NCBI GenBank assembly: GCA_900757465.1 | Contig: CAAENY010000047.1 | Coordinates: forward strand, 1 to 13,351 | Direction: 5' to 3' | From: an uncultured Collinsella sp. | GTDB lineage: Bacteria > Actinomycetota > Coriobacteriia > Coriobacteriales > Coriobacteriaceae | DNA: 13,351 nucleotides | Shown: positions 11,693 through 13,351 of the stretch, piece by piece | Layout of the letters: each line of letters opens with the position of its first letter | Numbering within the stretch: position 1 is the first letter of the stretch | The notes under the pieces: generated by a model | The model's input: the letters and a program-made list of their open reading frames with translations, nothing else | Databases searched by the model: none | What the model was told of the DNA's origin: nothing | Made by a program: the position numbers and the translations under genes

Positions 11693-12988
11693 CTACCGTG
11701 GCAGGCGAATCGTAAAGCGGCTGCCGACCCCTTCGACCGAGGTCACACCGATGACGCCGCCGTGGCTGTCGACGATCCACTTGGCGATAGCGAGCCCCAG
11801 GCCCGAACCCTGTGCGCCGGCATCGCGTGCGTTGTCGGCGCGATAGAACCGTTCAAACGCGTGAGCTGCAGATTCCTGGTTCATGCCGATGCCCTCGTCC
11901 TCAACGCTTATGCCGATCGCGCCCGTGCCCGTATCGGGAGTTATGGCAAATGTGACAGTCGTTCCCGCGTCCGAATACTTGGCGGCATTCTGCACGATTA
12001 CGCGCAGAGCTTGCTTCACGAGCGCCACGTCAACGGGCGCGTCGCAGCGCGGGTCGCAGGTAAGTGCGGCATCGTACGCCAGCCGATATGTGTGCCCGGC
12101 ATCGATCATCTGCGATTCTTCGCATACCTCTTCGACGAGCGCTGCCAGATTGGTATCCACACGATGCAGCGCGGTGCGGCCGGCATCACCGCGTGCCAAA
12201 AACAGCAGTTGTTCTACGAGCTCCTGCATGTGCTCGCTTTCGGCCTTGAGCGAGGCGATGGACTCCGCCAGCACGGCCGGGTCGTCCTTACCCCAACGAT
12301 CGAGCATGTTTACGTAGCCTTGAATCACCGCGATGGGCGTGCGCAGCTCATGACTCGCGTCGTTGACAAAGCGCATCTGCTGCAGCTTGGCCTCTTGCAT
12401 CTGACGCAGCAGACGGTTGAGTGCGACCTCGATGCTCGCCAGGTCGGCGTCGCCGGTGGTGACACTCGGCGAGTCGACGCTTGCTCGCTCGATGGCCTGC
12501 TCCAGCGTTTCCATCTTGCCGCCGGCGAGCTGCATGCGGCCGAGCTCGTCCACGCGTAGGGCCAGGTCGTTGAGCGGTGCCATGGTGCGGCGCACACGGC
12601 GGGCACCGCCGAGCATATTGAGCACGCTGATGACCTGCCAACCCATAACGGTAAGGTAGAGGGGCCATAGCGCGAAGAGATCCTGCGCGAGGGGGAAGGT
12701 CTTGGTGGTGCGCGCAAGCTCGACGGTATAGGTGAGCGTTGCCAGGTCCCAGCTGCGCGCAGGCGTCAGCGACATGCCGTGAACGGTGGCGCCGGGGATC
12801 CATCCTGCGGCAAACGCGCTGTCGGGCAGCGCCTGGTTGTATCCATAGACGAGGATTGCTGCCGCAATCACTACCAGCAACAGATCGAGCCAGACGTAGC
12901 TCATCAGACGGCGCCACATATAGCTCCAGTTGATGGCGCGGGCGATGGATGTGACACGCTTGGTTTCGGCGTTACGCGCGACAGACAT
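11693..12988 (-). CDS. Sensor histidine kinase of an OmpR-type two-component system
   Basis: This is a 431-residue membrane sensor kinase. Its two membrane segments (about 31-50, YVWLDLLLVVIAAAILVYGY; and 106-126, ALWPLYLTVMGWQVISVLNML) flank a short external domain of about 55 residues. A HAMP-like linker is followed by HisKA with phosphoacceptor H213 in FVNDASHELRTPIA, then the HATPase domain: N box IVQNAAKYSD (about 331-340), G1 VEDEGIGM, F box FERFYRAD and G2 GSGLGLA (394-400). The start at 12988 lies inside the regulator gene: the two overlap by 17 bases, so translation is probably coupled. A longer open frame to 13150 is the shadow of the regulator. The stimulus is unknown. Confidence 0.93.
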   Translation of the reverse strand: MSVARNAETKRVTSIARAINWSYMWRRLMSYVWLDLLLVVIAAAILVYGYNQALPDSAFAAGWIPGATVHGMSLTPARSWDLATLTYTVELARTTKTFPLAQDLFALWPLYLTVMGWQVISVLNMLGGARRVRRTMAPLNDLALRVDELGRMQLAGGKMETLEQAIERASVDSPSVTTGDADLASIEVALNRLLRQMQEAKLQQMRFVNDASHELRTPIAVIQGYVNMLDRWGKDDPAVLAESIASLKAESEHMQELVEQLLFLARGDAGRTALHRVDTNLAALVEEVCEESQMIDAGHTYRLAYDAALTCDPRCDAPVDVALVKQALRVIVQNAAKYSDAGTTVTFAITPDTGTGAIGISVEDEGIGMNQESAAHAFERFYRADNARDAGAQGSGLGLAIAKWIVDSHGGVIGVTSVEGVGSRFTIRLPR

Positions 12989-13351
12989 AGCCCACCCCGC
13001 GTACGGTATGGATGATGCGGGCACCGCCAGCGTCTTCGATCTTGGCGCGCAAGTGCGCGATGTGTACGTCGACGTTGTTGGTGTCGCCCACGTATTCGTA
13101 GCCCAGCGCCTCGTGCGCGATGCGCTCACGCGTGAGCACGGTTTCGGCATGTGCCATAAGCAGGGCGAGGACGTCGAACTCGCGGGCGGTCAGCGCGATG
13201 GGCGAGCCGCCGACCGTGACTTCGCGACGGTCGGGGTCGAGCGCGACCGAGCCCACGGTGAGCGTGGCGGGGGAGGGCGTGGCAGCGGCCTGGGCCGTGC
13301 CGCTGGCCGGGGGTATCGCAGCGGCGTTCCCGGTCGCGCCGCCCGCCATAC
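12972..13351 (-). CDS. OmpR/PhoB-family response regulator (N-terminus outside window)
   Basis: This is the C-terminal part of a response regulator. An Ala/Pro/Thr-rich linker (AAAIPPASGTAQAAATPSPA) leads into a winged-helix DNA-binding domain: GSVALDPDRREVTVGG, LTAREFDVLALLMAHAETVLTRE, then NNVDVHIAHLRAKIEDAG (recognition helix) and IIHTVRGVGYVCRA (wing). The receiver domain and start lie beyond base 13351. The linker is longer and more Ala/Pro-rich than usual. It is upstream of, and overlaps, the kinase gene, giving a classic regulator-kinase pair. Confidence 0.93.
   Translation of the reverse strand, partial: MAGGATGNAAAIPPASGTAQAAATPSPATLTVGSVALDPDRREVTVGGSPIALTAREFDVLALLMAHAETVLTRERIAHEALGYEYVGDTNNVDVHIAHLRAKIEDAGGARIIHTVRGVGYVCRA

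Noticed and set aside
12989..13150. Longer N-terminus for the histidine kinase
   Set aside because: This frame overlaps the conserved winged-helix coding region in another frame; the start at 12988 with a 17-base overlap is the usual arrangement.

Overview
The window is GC-rich, gene-dense bacterial chromosome. Gene content and style (hisF-hisI-hisE, stand-alone LarC C-terminal protein, YfcE, MazG, enolase, FtsB/DivIC-like protein, Ppx/GppA, OmpR-type two-component pair, strong GGAGG/AAAGGA ribosome sites) fit a high-GC anaerobe of the Actinomycetota, most likely a gut Coriobacteriia such as Collinsella. The taxon is an inference from remembered protein style, not a search result. Both ends cut genes: hisF lacks its 5' end and the response regulator lacks its N-terminal part.

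Layout. 1-1170: end of a histidine operon (hisF, hisI, hisE), with an unusually long structured hisF-hisI gap holding a perfect 18-bp palindrome. 1291-2202 (-): a PHP-family phosphatase, probably histidinol-phosphatase, convergent with hisE. 2543-4500 (+): LarC C-terminal protein, YfcE phosphodiesterase and MazG, ending at a terminator. 4693-5982: enolase with its own promoter region and terminator. 6169-7960: an FtsB/DivIC-like division protein followed by a Ppx/GppA phosphatase. 8079-9380 (-): a less GC-rich AAA/DUF4143 ATPase, probably acquired, with a duplicated palindromic operator-like site upstream. 9560-9905: tRNA-Leu(UAA) (-) with its terminator and a second, rearranged copy of the tRNA 3' end plus terminator. 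9937-10560 (-): a membrane-anchored helical-repeat protein of unknown function. 10724-11397 (+): an orphan GatB-like PTS IIB and a VOC protein. 11693-13351 (-): sensor kinase and response regulator.

The most interesting part is between the genes. Three copies of a fold-back element (1210-1278, 7963-8031, 9488-9556) have exactly the same length of 69 bp, nearly identical 16-bp outer arms, an AAACA motif at a fixed internal position, and otherwise divergent interiors whose inner stem positions change in a compensated way. This looks like a dispersed REP/MITE-like or structured-RNA family. Two unrelated fold-backs (65 bp at 2333-2397; 182 bp with perfect 32-bp ends at 11494-11675) and the tRNA-Leu 3'-end duplication add to an intergenic landscape rich in palindromes. 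The protein-coding genes are mostly ordinary housekeeping functions.
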